From positions 4,840,720-4,904,719 of the forward strand of contig NZ_CP014015.2 in the NCBI RefSeq assembly GCF_001559075.2: a stretch of DNA of 64,000 nucleotides. The letters are read 5' to 3'. The stretch is from Citrobacter amalonaticus. GTDB taxonomy: Bacteria; Pseudomonadota; Gammaproteobacteria; Enterobacterales; Enterobacteriaceae. The first letter of the stretch is position 1. The number at the start of each line of letters is the position of its first letter. The notes beneath the pieces are model-generated. The model worked only from the letters and a program-made list of their open reading frames with translations, made no database searches and had not been told where the DNA came from. The translations under genes were made by a program, and so were the position numbers. Below, one piece after another: positions 25,579 through 34,721 of the stretch.

Positions 25579-26997
25579 ATGGCGAGTGTTAGTTCTCTTG
25601 GCGTCGGTTCGAATCTGGATCTGAGTGCTCTGCTGGATAAATTAAATGCCGCAGAACAGCAAAGACTCACACCGTTAACCACTCAACAGACGTCTTATAA
25701 AGCACAGCTGACGGCCTGGGGCGTGGTAAAAAGCGCACTGCAAAAAGTGCAGACGGCATCTGATGCATTAGTCAAAGCGGATAAGATCGCAACCAGTGCG
25801 GTAACCAGTAAAAACACCGCCTTTAGCGCCACTGTGGATGGTGGCGTGCCTGCTGGGAATTACACGGTTGAAGTCCTCAAGATGGCGCAGTCACAGACGC
25901 TGACATCCCAGGAATTCTCCAGCAATAAAGATAAAATTGGCGGCACAACGGGATCGGACTCTCGCACCATTACCATTAGCCAACCGGGTCAGAAAGAACC
26001 GATGACCGTCACGTTAACTGACGATCAAACCTCGCTGACCGGGATTCGCGACGCAATTAATAAGCAAAATGGCAGCGTCACCGCCACGATTATTAAAGCA
26101 GATGACGACTCTTATTATTTGTCACTGACATCCAAAGAGACGGGCGTGAGTAACGCCATGACGGTGACAGTGACGGGTGACGATACTCTGAAGCAGAAAC
26201 TGGCTTATGATCCGAGCGCAACGTCTGGTAATGGGTTAAAGCAGACGGTTCAGGCATCCGATGCCGAAGTTAAAATTAACGATATCACCATCACGCGCAG
26301 CAGCAATACCATCAAAGATGCGCCGGAAGGCCTGACGCTGACGCTGCTGAAAGAAACAGAAGCCGATAAGCCAGAACAGCTCACAATTACCCGTGATAAC
26401 ACGGCGATGAAAACGGCGATTCAGTCTTTTGTCGATGCCTATAACTCATTGCAGACGACCATTTCGTCACAAACGAAATACACCGCCGTCGATCAGGGCA
26501 GTGACAGCCAGGATTCAAGCAATGGCGATCTGATGGGAGACGGCACGCTGCGCAACATTCAGACGCGCCTGCGTTCCATGGTGATTAGCGCACAGCCTTC
26601 TGACTATGCCACGCTGTCATCCATGGGGATCACCCAGGATGTCAACGGTAAACTGACCGTTGACAGCACCAAACTGGATAAAGCGCTGAATGATAAACCG
26701 GGTAGCGTGACTGAATTCTTTGTCGGTGACGGTGAAAAAACCGGATTCGGCGTACAAACCAGCGCCCTGCTGAAGCAATTTTTGGCCGATGACGGCGCGG
26801 TTCAGAGCGCAACGGACGGTATCAACAATTCGCTGAAAAAATTAAAAACGCGCATTGATGACACCACGCTCAGCATCAATAACACCATCGAGCGTTATAA
26901 AAAGCAGTTTACGCAACTCGATACGCTGGTAAATAAGCTGAACAATACCGGTAGTTATTTGAGCCAACAATTTACCGCTATGTCTTCATCGTCGTAA
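25579..26997 (+). CDS. fliD: Flagellar filament cap protein FliD (HAP2)
   Basis: Forms the pentameric cap at the filament tip that folds incoming flagellin. It has 472 residues (E. coli 468). The start is ATG 25579 (MASVSSLGVGSNLDL), preceded by AAAGGAAAA; the upstream in-frame GTG/ATG region overlaps the sigma-28 promoter and is rejected. Coiled-coil stretches lie at both ends, with a variable middle. First gene of fliDST. Confidence 0.96.
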   Translation: MASVSSLGVGSNLDLSALLDKLNAAEQQRLTPLTTQQTSYKAQLTAWGVVKSALQKVQTASDALVKADKIATSAVTSKNTAFSATVDGGVPAGNYTVEVLKMAQSQTLTSQEFSSNKDKIGGTTGSDSRTITISQPGQKEPMTVTLTDDQTSLTGIRDAINKQNGSVTATIIKADDDSYYLSLTSKETGVSNAMTVTVTGDDTLKQKLAYDPSATSGNGLKQTVQASDAEVKINDITITRSSNTIKDAPEGLTLTLLKETEADKPEQLTITRDNTAMKTAIQSFVDAYNSLQTTISSQTKYTAVDQGSDSQDSSNGDLMGDGTLRNIQTRLRSMVISAQPSDYATLSSMGITQDVNGKLTVDSTKLDKALNDKPGSVTEFFVGDGEKTGFGVQTSALLKQFLADDGAVQSATDGINNSLKKLKTRIDDTTLSINNTIERYKKQFTQLDTLVNKLNNTGSYLSQQFTAMSSSS

Positions 26998-27007
26998 GGA
27001 TTTTTGC

Positions 27008-27415
27008 ATGTATAGCCGTGCAGGTATTAGCGCCTATGCGCAAATCGAAGTGGAGAGCGCTGTAATGAGCGCCTCCCCTTATCAACTGGTAAACATGCTT
27101 TTTGATGGCGCGCTCAGCGCCTTAAAAAAAGCGCTGATCTTGCTCGAACAGGGCGATATTCCCGGTAAGGGAAAAGCACTGACCAAAGCCATTAATATTA
27201 TTTCGAATGGTTTACAGTCCGGACTTGATCGCAGTGTCAATCAGGAATTATGCGACAACCTCGATAACCTGTATGACTATATGACTCGCCGTTTATTACA
27301 GGCAAACTTGCACAATGACGCGTCAGCCATCCTCGAAGTTCATGCCCTACTGAGCAATATTTCAGAAGCATGGAAAGAAATTGATCCGTCTTCAAAAGCA
27401 CAGGATATAAAATAA
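27008..27415 (+). CDS. fliS: Flagellin export chaperone FliS
   Basis: A 135-residue helical chaperone that binds the C-terminal D0 of FliC in the cytoplasm and prevents early polymerisation. N-terminal YAQIEVESAVMSASP and MLFDGAL motifs are typical. It lies 10 bases after fliD and its stop overlaps the fliT start (TAATG). Confidence 0.96.
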   Translation: MYSRAGISAYAQIEVESAVMSASPYQLVNMLFDGALSALKKALILLEQGDIPGKGKALTKAINIISNGLQSGLDRSVNQELCDNLDNLYDYMTRRLLQANLHNDASAILEVHALLSNISEAWKEIDPSSKAQDIK

Positions 27416-27783
27416 TGAGCGCTTCCTTTTCATCCTTGCAGCAGTGGCTACTACTTCGTTCTGTGAGCCAGCAAATGCTCAGGCTGGCGAGTGAAAACAA
27501 ATGGGATGAATTGGTCGAAGGAGAGATGGAGTATATTCGCCTGGTGGAGTCTCTGGCTCAAGACCCAAACCCGCCAGGCGATCCCTCTACGCAAAGCCAG
27601 ATCAGAGAGTTGCTCCACACAATCATCGATAACGAGAACGAAGTTAAGCGGTTGCTGAGCATTCGGATGGATGAGTTAAAAGTACTTATCCAAAACGGAA
27701 ACCAGCAAAAAACGTTGACCTCTACCTACAGCAATCTTTCTGGCATGCTGCTGGTACCCGACGCCCCCACTGCCCCACAATAA
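27415..27783 (+). CDS. fliT: FliD chaperone and FlhDC inhibitor FliT
   Basis: A 122-residue helical protein. FliT chaperones FliD and, once released, binds FlhDC to curb class 2 transcription, coupling cap export to regulation. No catalytic motif. The start overlaps the fliS stop by one base, so translation is coupled. Confidence 0.94.
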   Translation: MSASFSSLQQWLLLRSVSQQMLRLASENKWDELVEGEMEYIRLVESLAQDPNPPGDPSTQSQIRELLHTIIDNENEVKRLLSIRMDELKVLIQNGNQQKTLTSTYSNLSGMLLVPDAPTAPQ

Positions 27784-27813
27784 TTTCCGCTACGTTAGCA
27801 AAAATCTTCCATA

Positions 27814-27843
27814 CTCCAGAGGTCGTCTACAAGACTTCTGGAG
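27814..27843 (+). other. Stem-loop just upstream of amyA
   Basis: Inverted repeat CTCCAGA (27814-27820) / TCTGGAG (27837-27843), extended inward by GTC/GAC with one wobble pair, giving an 11-bp stem. It ends nine bases before the amyA ATG, so it either trims the fliT transcript or controls access to the amyA ribosome site. No T-run follows. Confidence 0.55.
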
Positions 27844-27851
27844 CACGGAAG

Positions 27852-29339
27852 ATGAAAAACCCCACGTTACTGCAGTTCTTCCACTGGTATTACCCCGAAG
27901 GCGGCAAACTCTGGCAAGAGGTGACAGAGCGCGCAGACAGCCTCAATGATATCGGTATCAACATGGTCTGGTTGCCGCCCGCCTATAAAGGCGCATCAGG
28001 CGGCTATTCCGTCGGCTATGACTCTTACGATCTGTTTGATCTCGGCGAGTTTGACCAAAAAGGCACCCTTGCCACCAAATATGGTGATAAGACGCAGCTA
28101 CTGGCGGCTATCAACGCGCTGAAGAAAAATGACATCGCGGTGCTGCTCGACGTGGTGGTGAATCACAAAATGGGGGCGGACGAGAAAGAGAGCATCCGCG
28201 TACAGCGAGTCAACGAAGAGGATCGCACGCAGATTGCGGATGAGATCATCGACTGTGAAGGCTGGACCCGTTACACCTTCCCGGCGCGTGGCGGTCAGTA
28301 CTCTCAGTTTATCTGGGATTTCAAATGTTTCAGCGGCATCGACCACATCGAAAATCCGCACGAGGACGGCATCTTTAAGATCGTCAATGACTATACCGGC
28401 GAGGGCTGGAACGACCAGGTTGATGGCGAGCTGGGCAATTTCGATTACCTGATGGGCGAAAACATCGACTTTCGTAATCACGCCGTCACCGAGGAGATAA
28501 AATACTGGGCGCGCTGGGTGATGGAACAAACCCAGTGTGAAGGTTTTCGTCTCGATGCGGTAAAACACATTCCGGCCTGGTTTTATAAAGAGTGGATTGA
28601 ACATGTTCAGGAGGTGGCGCCAAAGCCGCTGTTTATCGTCGCCGAATACTGGTCGCACGAAGTGGATAAGCTGCAAACCTATATCGACCAGGTAGAAGGC
28701 AAAACGATGCTGTTCGACGCCCCGTTACAGCTCAATTTTCATGAAGCGTCGCGTCAGGGACGTGATTACGACATGAGCCAGATCTTCAGCGGCACGCTGG
28801 TTGAAGCCGATCCGTTTCACGCCGTGACGCTGGTCGCCAACCATGACACCCAGCCGTTGCAGGCGCTGGAGGCGCCGGTTGAAGCGTGGTTTAAACCACT
28901 GGCCTATGCGCTCATCCTGCTGCGGGAAAATGGCGTACCGTCGGTTTTCTATCCCGATCTCTATGGCGCGCACTATGAAGATACCGGAGGCGACGGGGAA
29001 ACCTATACCATCGACATGCCGATCATTGAGCAACTCGCCGAACTTATTCTTGCCCGCCAGCGTTTCGCCCACGGCATTCAGACGCTCTGGTTTGATCACC
29101 CCAACTGCATCGCGTTCAGCCGTAGCGGGACGGACGACGATCCCGGCTGCGTGGTGGTGCTATCCAATGGTGATGATGGCGAGAAGACTCTCGCGCTGGG
29201 GGCAAACTACGGCAATAAAACCTGGCGAGATTTTCTCGGCAACCGGAGCGAAAGCGTGGTCACCGATGAAAACGGCGACGCCACGTTTTACTGCAACGCC
29301 GGCAGCGTCAGCGTGTGGGTGATTGAAGAGGTGATCTAA
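27852..29339 (+). CDS. amyA: Cytoplasmic alpha-amylase AmyA
   Basis: GH13 glucan hydrolase of 495 residues (E. coli length) without a signal peptide, hence cytoplasmic. Catalytic segments are visible: LLDVVVNHK (conserved region I), FRLDAVKHI with the nucleophile Asp near 234, VAEYW with the acid Glu near 264, and NHDTQ near 331. It acts on maltodextrins and glycogen-derived chains. It lies between fliT and yedD in the flagellar cluster, as in E. coli, but is not a flagellar gene. Confidence 0.97.
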   Translation: MKNPTLLQFFHWYYPEGGKLWQEVTERADSLNDIGINMVWLPPAYKGASGGYSVGYDSYDLFDLGEFDQKGTLATKYGDKTQLLAAINALKKNDIAVLLDVVVNHKMGADEKESIRVQRVNEEDRTQIADEIIDCEGWTRYTFPARGGQYSQFIWDFKCFSGIDHIENPHEDGIFKIVNDYTGEGWNDQVDGELGNFDYLMGENIDFRNHAVTEEIKYWARWVMEQTQCEGFRLDAVKHIPAWFYKEWIEHVQEVAPKPLFIVAEYWSHEVDKLQTYIDQVEGKTMLFDAPLQLNFHEASRQGRDYDMSQIFSGTLVEADPFHAVTLVANHDTQPLQALEAPVEAWFKPLAYALILLRENGVPSVFYPDLYGAHYEDTGGDGETYTIDMPIIEQLAELILARQRFAHGIQTLWFDHPNCIAFSRSGTDDDPGCVVVLSNGDDGEKTLALGANYGNKTWRDFLGNRSESVVTDENGDATFYCNAGSVSVWVIEEVI

Positions 29340-29346
29340 TCAAGCG

Positions 29347-29372
29347 CCCCGACAGAGAAAACTGTCGGGGAC
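29347..29372. terminator. Stem-loop between convergent amyA and yedD
   Basis: Nine-base-pair stem CCCCGACAG/CTGTCGGGG with an A-rich loop, eight bases after the amyA stop. T-runs are weak on both strands, so termination strength is uncertain. Confidence 0.6.
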
Positions 29373-29378
29373 AAGACA

Positions 29379-29795
29379 TTACGGTAGCGGCGTTGGCAGC
29401 GGTGACTTCTCGAGCGCGGCGGCACATTCCACCGTTGGGCGATCCACGCGTTGCAGGGTCATCCCGTCATATTCCAGGGTGTTCCCTTCCCGCTCGATCT
29501 CATAAAGTTCACGTTTGACCGTCACGTTGGTTAAGTCACCGGACAACATCGTTAGCTTGCCCGGCAGCGCAATAACCCTTTGCCACTGGCGACAATCGAG
29601 CGTATCGCCCTCTTTGGTCACCACCAGACTGGCAATGGCTTCCGGGCTCACCAGTTTGCGCTGCGGCCCGTTAGTCTGCCAGTACCCTTCCAGCCCGGCG
29701 GGCGCAGGCGTTTTGACCACATCATTGTAGTTTTCCACCTCGGCGCATCCCGCTAACATCAGCAATGCCCCAACGATTGCACATTTTTTCATCAT
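29379..29795 (-). CDS. yedD: Lipoprotein YedD
   Basis: A 138-residue lipoprotein with a signal ending in LAGC (lipidated Cys17). The mature part is small, with two Cys that may pair (CRQW, VECAA). E. coli has a 137-residue orthologue of unknown function. Convergent with amyA and divergent from yedE. Confidence 0.92.
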   Translation of the reverse strand: MMKKCAIVGALLMLAGCAEVENYNDVVKTPAPAGLEGYWQTNGPQRKLVSPEAIASLVVTKEGDTLDCRQWQRVIALPGKLTMLSGDLTNVTVKRELYEIEREGNTLEYDGMTLQRVDRPTVECAAALEKSPLPTPLP

Positions 29796-29977
29796 TCATC
29801 CTGCATGCGAAGAAAAGAGGATTGTGGCATTAAAGGCCCGCGGTCGCCAGCCTTTCACGGTACCAGCAGAACTTTGATCCATTTGGGATTACCGCTTAAT
29901 AGTACCAGGCAAAATTACCGCAGTGGTGTACTATCCGCTTTCTTGTTTCACACCTTCTGAGTTCAGAGGCAAAACAC

Positions 29978-31183
29978 ATGTCATGGCAACAATTCAAACA
30001 AGCCTGGTTAGTTAAATTCTGGGCACCTGTCCCTGCGGTCATCGCAGCGGGTATTCTCTCTACTTACTATTTTGGCATCACCGGCACCTTCTGGGCCGTC
30101 ACGGGTGAATTTACCCGCTGGGGCGGACAAATCCTGCAACTGTTTGGCGTCCATGCGGAAGAATGGGGCTACTACAAGCTGATCCACCTGGAGGGCACCC
30201 CGCTCACTCGCATCGACGGGATGATGATCCTCGGGATGTTCGGCGGCTGCTTCGCGGCAGCGTTGTGGGCCAACAACGTCAAACTACGTATGCCGCGCAG
30301 TCGCATCCGCATCATGCAGGCGGTGCTGGGCGGGATCATCGCCGGGTTCGGCGCGCGTATGGCGATGGGCTGTAACCTGGCGGCATTCTTTACCGGTATT
30401 CCTCAGTTCTCTCTGCACGCCTGGTTCTTTGCCCTGGCAACCGCCATCGGCTCCTGGTTCGGCGCGCGATTCACCCTACTGCCGATATTCCGCATCCCGG
30501 TCAACATGCAGAAAGTCTCCGCTGCGTCACCGTTGACGCAGAAACCGGATCAGGCGCGCCGTCGTTTCCGCCTCGGCATGCTGGTGTTTATCGGCATGAT
30601 CGGCTGGGCGCTGCTGACCGCCATGAACCAGCCGAAGCTGGGCCTGGCGATGCTGTTCGGCGTTGGTTTTGGTCTGCTGATCGAGCGCGCGCAAATCTGC
30701 TTCACCTCCGCCTTCCGCGATCTGTGGATCACCGGGCGCACCCATATGGCAAAGGCGATCATCTTCGGGATGGGCGTCAGCGCAATCGGTATTTTCAGCT
30801 ACGTACAACTGGGCGTGGAAGCCAAAATCATGTGGGCGGGCCCGAATGCGGTCATCGGCGGGCTGTTGTTTGGTTTTGGTATCGTGCTGGCAGGCGGGTG
30901 TGAAACCGGCTGGATGTACCGCGCGGTGGAAGGCCAGGTACACTACTGGTGGGTGGGTCTCGGTAACGTCATCGGCTCAACGATTCTGGCCTACTACTGG
31001 GATGACTTCGCCCCTGCGCTGGCCACCAGCTGGGATAAAATTAACCTGCTCAACACCTTCGGTCCGCTCGGCGGCCTGCTGGTAACCTATCTGCTGCTGT
31101 TTGCCGCCTTGATGTTCATCATCGGCTGGGAAAAACGTTTCTTCCGTCGTGCCGGGCTGACCCCTGCTAAGGAATCCGCATGA
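29978..31183 (+). CDS. yedE: YeeE/YedE family membrane protein YedE
   Basis: A 401-residue inner-membrane protein with about ten hydrophobic segments and conserved Cys in GCNLAAFF and GGCETGWM. YeeE/YedE proteins move sulfur or selenium species; YedE with YedF has been proposed to serve selenium metabolism. The four-base overlap with the TusA-like yedF supports joint function. The start is ATG 29978 (MSWQQF). Confidence 0.94.
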   Translation: MSWQQFKQAWLVKFWAPVPAVIAAGILSTYYFGITGTFWAVTGEFTRWGGQILQLFGVHAEEWGYYKLIHLEGTPLTRIDGMMILGMFGGCFAAALWANNVKLRMPRSRIRIMQAVLGGIIAGFGARMAMGCNLAAFFTGIPQFSLHAWFFALATAIGSWFGARFTLLPIFRIPVNMQKVSAASPLTQKPDQARRRFRLGMLVFIGMIGWALLTAMNQPKLGLAMLFGVGFGLLIERAQICFTSAFRDLWITGRTHMAKAIIFGMGVSAIGIFSYVQLGVEAKIMWAGPNAVIGGLLFGFGIVLAGGCETGWMYRAVEGQVHYWWVGLGNVIGSTILAYYWDDFAPALATSWDKINLLNTFGPLGGLLVTYLLLFAALMFIIGWEKRFFRRAGLTPAKESA

Positions 31184-31413
31184 AAAATATCGTTCCCGAT
31201 TATCGCCTTGATATGGTCGGCGAGCCCTGCCCTTACCCTGCCGTGGCGACGCTGGAAGCGATGCCGCAGTTGAAGAAAGGGGAAATTCTGGAAGTGGTCA
31301 GCGACTGCCCGCAGTCCATCAATAACATTCCGCTGGATGCGCGCAACCACGGCTACACCGTACTGGATATTCAACAGGACGGGCCGACGATCCGTTATTT
31401 GATTCAGAAGTAA
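31180..31413 (+). CDS. yedF: TusA-like sulfur/selenium carrier YedF
   Basis: A 77-residue SirA/TusA-fold protein with the CPYP motif at 17-20; Cys17 is the carrier residue that holds a persulfide in TusA. Overlaps yedE by four bases. Its role in sulfur or selenium transfer is inferred from the family and partner. Confidence 0.94.
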   Translation: MKNIVPDYRLDMVGEPCPYPAVATLEAMPQLKKGEILEVVSDCPQSINNIPLDARNHGYTVLDIQQDGPTIRYLIQK

Positions 31414-31418
31414 CGGTT

Positions 31419-31497
31419 TGCCGGGTGGCAATGCCCCCTAATCCGGTCTACAGGATGTGTGAATTGTAGGCCGGATAAGCGCCAGCGCCATCCGGCA
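31419..31497. repeat. Paired REP elements (BIME)
   Basis: Two REP-like units: GCCGGGTGGCA...ATCCGGTC at 31420-31448, and GCCGGATAAGCGCC...CATCCGGC at 31470-31496, lying between yedF and fliE, which converge. The second is a near-canonical Y-type unit. Confidence 0.75.
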
Positions 31498-31504
31498 CTC
31501 AAAC

Positions 31505-31819
31505 CTACACCTGCATCGACATCACTTCCTGATAGGCCGACACCAGTTTGTTGCGCACCTGAATTCCCATCTGCATGGAAACTGAGGCTTTTTGCATATC
31601 GGTCATCACATCGTTGAGCGCAATCCCCGGTTCACCCAGAGTGAATTTTTCCGCCTGTACGCGGGCGGCGGTTTGCGTATCGCTGATGCGGTCCAGCGCC
31701 GCGTGCAATTGACCGGCAAAACTCACGGTCGGTTGCGGCAGTGTCTCCTGCGCCCTGGCGCTCATCGCCGTCGCCTGAAGCTGGCTGATAACCCCTTCAA
31801 TCCCCTGTATCGCTGACAT
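31505..31819 (-). CDS. fliE: Flagellar MS-ring/rod junction protein FliE
   Basis: A 104-residue small rod component that joins the MS ring FliF to the proximal rod and is the first protein exported. Helical, with the typical C-terminus QVRNKLVSAYQEVMSMQV. It is a one-gene operon divergent from fliF. Confidence 0.96.
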   Translation of the reverse strand: MSAIQGIEGVISQLQATAMSARAQETLPQPTVSFAGQLHAALDRISDTQTAARVQAEKFTLGEPGIALNDVMTDMQKASVSMQMGIQVRNKLVSAYQEVMSMQV

Positions 31820-31876
31820 GATAATCCTCTGGATGGTTTTCTACGCAGCAGAGATTACCAGTTTGTCAATAAGATA

Positions 31877-31892
31877 AAGGCGCTAAATAACG
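31877..31892. promoter_or_regulatory. Candidate FlhDC box between fliE and fliF
   Basis: AAGGCGCTAAATAACG resembles an FlhDC half-site (AA-rich/GC then AAATAGCG). It lies in the 216-base gap between the divergent fliE and fliF genes, both class 2 operons. The partner half-site was not clearly identified. Confidence 0.45.
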
Positions 31893-32035
31893 ATAAAAAA
31901 CCCCGGTTTTTACCGCATAGAAAAAAACGAAACCGCAAATAATGAGACCGTCAATTTTTCGATTTTGCTGACCCGGGAGTGAGTCTTGTTCCACTTTGCA
32001 AATAAAGCCGTCCACGAACAGTCACGAGGTGCGAG

Positions 32036-33730
32036 ATGAACGCGACTGCATCGGCTGCAACCCAATCTAAACCTCTCGAGTGGCTTAATCGCCTGCGTGC
32101 GAATCCCAAAATTCCTCTGATTGTTGCGGGCTCTGCGGCCGTCGCCATTATTGTGGCGATGGTGCTGTGGGCCAAAGCGCCTGATTATCGTACGTTATTC
32201 AGCAATTTATCCGATCAGGATGGCGGCGCGATCGTCACCCAGTTGACCCAGATGAACATCCCGTACCGCTTCTCGGAAGGCAGCGGCGCGATTGAAGTTC
32301 CAGCCGACAAAGTCCATGAACTGCGCCTGCGCCTGGCCCAGCAAGGGCTGCCGAAAGGCGGTGCGGTGGGCTTTGAACTGTTGGATCAGGAAAAGTTCGG
32401 CATCAGCCAGTTTAGCGAGCAGGTGAACTACCAGCGCGCGCTGGAAGGCGAACTGGCACGCACCATCGAAACCCTTGGTCCGGTTAAGCGCGCACGCGTG
32501 CATCTGGCAATGCCCAAGCCGTCTCTGTTCGTGCGTGAACAGAAATCCCCTTCTGCCTCGGTGACCGTCAATCTGGAACCGGGGCGCGCGCTGGATGAAG
32601 GTCAAATCACTGCGGTCGTGCATCTGGTTTCCAGCGCGGTAGCCGGTCTGCCGCCGGGTAACGTGACGCTGGTCGATCAGGCCGGTCATCTGCTCACCCA
32701 GTCAAACACCAGCAGCCGCGATCTGAACGACGCGCAGTTGAAATACGCCAGCGACGTGGAAGGTCGTGTCCAGCGCCGTATCGAATCGATCCTGTCACCG
32801 ATTGTCGGTAACGGGAATGTCCATGCGCAGGTCACCGCGCAGCTGGATTTCGCCAATAAAGAACAGACAGAAGAACAGTATCGGCCAAATGGCGATGCCT
32901 CTCAGGCCGTGCTGCGTTCGCGTCAACTGAATGAAAGCGAGCAAATTGGCTCCGGTCTGCCGGGTGGCGTACCTGGTGCGCTGTCCAACCAGCCTGCGCC
33001 AGCCAATACGGCGCCGATCAGCACGCCACCGGCGAATCAGCAAAATGCGCAGAATGCCCAAAACGGACAGAACGCGCAGCAGCAGACGGCCACCAGCGCC
33101 AGTGCCGGTCCACGCAATACCCAGCGCAACGAAACCAGTAACTATGAAGTTGACCGGACTATTCGCCATACAAAAATGAACGTCGGCGACGTACAGCGTC
33201 TGTCCGTGGCTGTCGTGGTCAACTACAAAACCTTGCCGGATGGCAAGCCGCTGCCTCTCACTGCCGATCAAATGAAGCAGATTGAAGATCTGACCCGCGA
33301 GGCAATGGGCTTCTCGGACAAGCGCGGCGATACCCTGAACGTAGTCAACTCGCCGTTCAGCGCCACGGACGACAACGCGGGCGAACTGCCGTTCTGGAAA
33401 CAGCAGCTGTTTATCGAACAGTTGATCGCTGCTGGTCGCTGGTTGCTGGTGCTGTTGGTGGCGTGGATCCTGTGGCGCAAAGCGATTCGTCCACAGTTGA
33501 CCCGTCGCGCTGAAGAGGCGAAAGCCCAGCAGGAACGTGAACAAATCCGTCAGGAAACCGAAGAAGCCGTTGAGGTTCGCCTCAGTAAAGATGAGCAGAC
33601 TCAGCAGCGTCGGGCGAATCAGCGTCTGGGCGCAGAAGTGATGAGCCAGCGCATTCGCGAAATGTCAGATAACGATCCGCGCGTCGTGGCGCTGGTCATT
33701 CGCCAGTGGATGAATAACGATCATGAGTAA
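32036..33730 (+). CDS. fliF: Flagellar MS-ring protein FliF
   Basis: Inner-membrane ring of the basal body that houses the export gate. It has 564 residues (E. coli 552). A first membrane span lies at about 26-46, ring-building motifs and a YscJ-like domain follow, then a low-complexity Gln/Asn/Ala linker near 325-355, a second span near 463-480 and the cytoplasmic FliG-binding tail. The extra length over K-12 is in the linker. First gene of fliFGHIJK. Its end overlaps fliG by eight bases. Confidence 0.97.
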   Translation: MNATASAATQSKPLEWLNRLRANPKIPLIVAGSAAVAIIVAMVLWAKAPDYRTLFSNLSDQDGGAIVTQLTQMNIPYRFSEGSGAIEVPADKVHELRLRLAQQGLPKGGAVGFELLDQEKFGISQFSEQVNYQRALEGELARTIETLGPVKRARVHLAMPKPSLFVREQKSPSASVTVNLEPGRALDEGQITAVVHLVSSAVAGLPPGNVTLVDQAGHLLTQSNTSSRDLNDAQLKYASDVEGRVQRRIESILSPIVGNGNVHAQVTAQLDFANKEQTEEQYRPNGDASQAVLRSRQLNESEQIGSGLPGGVPGALSNQPAPANTAPISTPPANQQNAQNAQNGQNAQQQTATSASAGPRNTQRNETSNYEVDRTIRHTKMNVGDVQRLSVAVVVNYKTLPDGKPLPLTADQMKQIEDLTREAMGFSDKRGDTLNVVNSPFSATDDNAGELPFWKQQLFIEQLIAAGRWLLVLLVAWILWRKAIRPQLTRRAEEAKAQQEREQIRQETEEAVEVRLSKDEQTQQRRANQRLGAEVMSQRIREMSDNDPRVVALVIRQWMNNDHE

Positions 33731-34721
33731 TGCTCTTTCCGGTACCGATAAAAGCGTCATCCTGCTGATGACCATTGGCGAAGATCGCGCGGCGGAGGTG
33801 TTCAAACACCTCTCCCAGCGCGAAGTGCAGACCCTGAGCGCGGCAATGGCGAACGTCCGCCAGATCTCCAACAAACAGTTGACCGACGTACTGGCGGAGT
33901 TTGAGCAGGAAGCCGAGCAGTTTGCCGCCCTGAACATCAACGCCAACGAATATCTGCGTTCGGTGCTGGTGAAAGCGCTGGGCGAAGAGCGGGCCTCCAG
34001 CCTGCTGGAAGATATTCTTGAAACCCGCGATACCGCCAGCGGCATTGAAACGCTCAACTTTATGGAGCCGCAAAGCGCCGCCGACCTTATCCGCGACGAA
34101 CACCCGCAGATTATCGCCACTATCCTCGTGCACCTCAAACGCGGTCAGGCGGCGGATATTCTGGCGCTGTTCGACGAACGTCTGCGTCACGATGTCATGC
34201 TGCGTATCGCCACTTTCGGCGGCGTACAGCCTGCCGCGCTGGCGGAACTGACCGAAGTGCTCAACGGTCTGCTCGACGGTCAGAACCTCAAACGCAGCAA
34301 AATGGGCGGCGTGAGAACGGCGGCAGAAATTATCAATCTGATGAAAACGCAGCAAGAAGAAGCGGTTATTACCGCCGTGCGCGAATTCGATGGCGAACTG
34401 GCGCAAAAAATCATCGACGAGATGTTTCTGTTCGAAAACCTGGTGGATGTGGACGACCGCAGTATCCAGCGTTTGCTGCAGGAAGTGGATTCCGAGTCGC
34501 TGCTGATCGCCCTGAAAGGCGCGGAACAGCCGCTGCGCGAGAAGTTCCTGCGCAACATGTCGCAACGTGCGGCAGACATTCTGCGCGACGACCTTGCCAA
34601 CCGTGGCCCGGTGCGTTTGTCGCAGGTGGAAAACGAGCAAAAGGCCATTCTGTTGATTGTGCGTCGTCTGGCCGAGACCGGCGAGATGATGATTGGCAGC
34701 GGCGAGGATACCTATGTCTAA
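33723..34721 (+). CDS. fliG: Flagellar motor switch protein FliG
   Basis: C-ring protein of 332 residues that generates torque with MotA. Three domains are visible: N (FliF binding), middle with the EHPQ motif, and C-terminal with charged residues that meet MotA (FENLVDVDDRSIQRLLQEVD). Overlaps fliF and fliH. Confidence 0.97.
   Translation: MSNALSGTDKSVILLMTIGEDRAAEVFKHLSQREVQTLSAAMANVRQISNKQLTDVLAEFEQEAEQFAALNINANEYLRSVLVKALGEERASSLLEDILETRDTASGIETLNFMEPQSAADLIRDEHPQIIATILVHLKRGQAADILALFDERLRHDVMLRIATFGGVQPAALAELTEVLNGLLDGQNLKRSKMGGVRTAAEIINLMKTQQEEAVITAVREFDGELAQKIIDEMFLFENLVDVDDRSIQRLLQEVDSESLLIALKGAEQPLREKFLRNMSQRAADILRDDLANRGPVRLSQVENEQKAILLIVRRLAETGEMMIGSGEDTYV

Noticed and set aside
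28098..28676. 192-residue minus-strand frame
   Set aside because: Antisense shadow of amyA, which has all GH13 motifs.
32795..33544. 249-residue minus-strand frame
   Set aside because: Antisense shadow of fliF.
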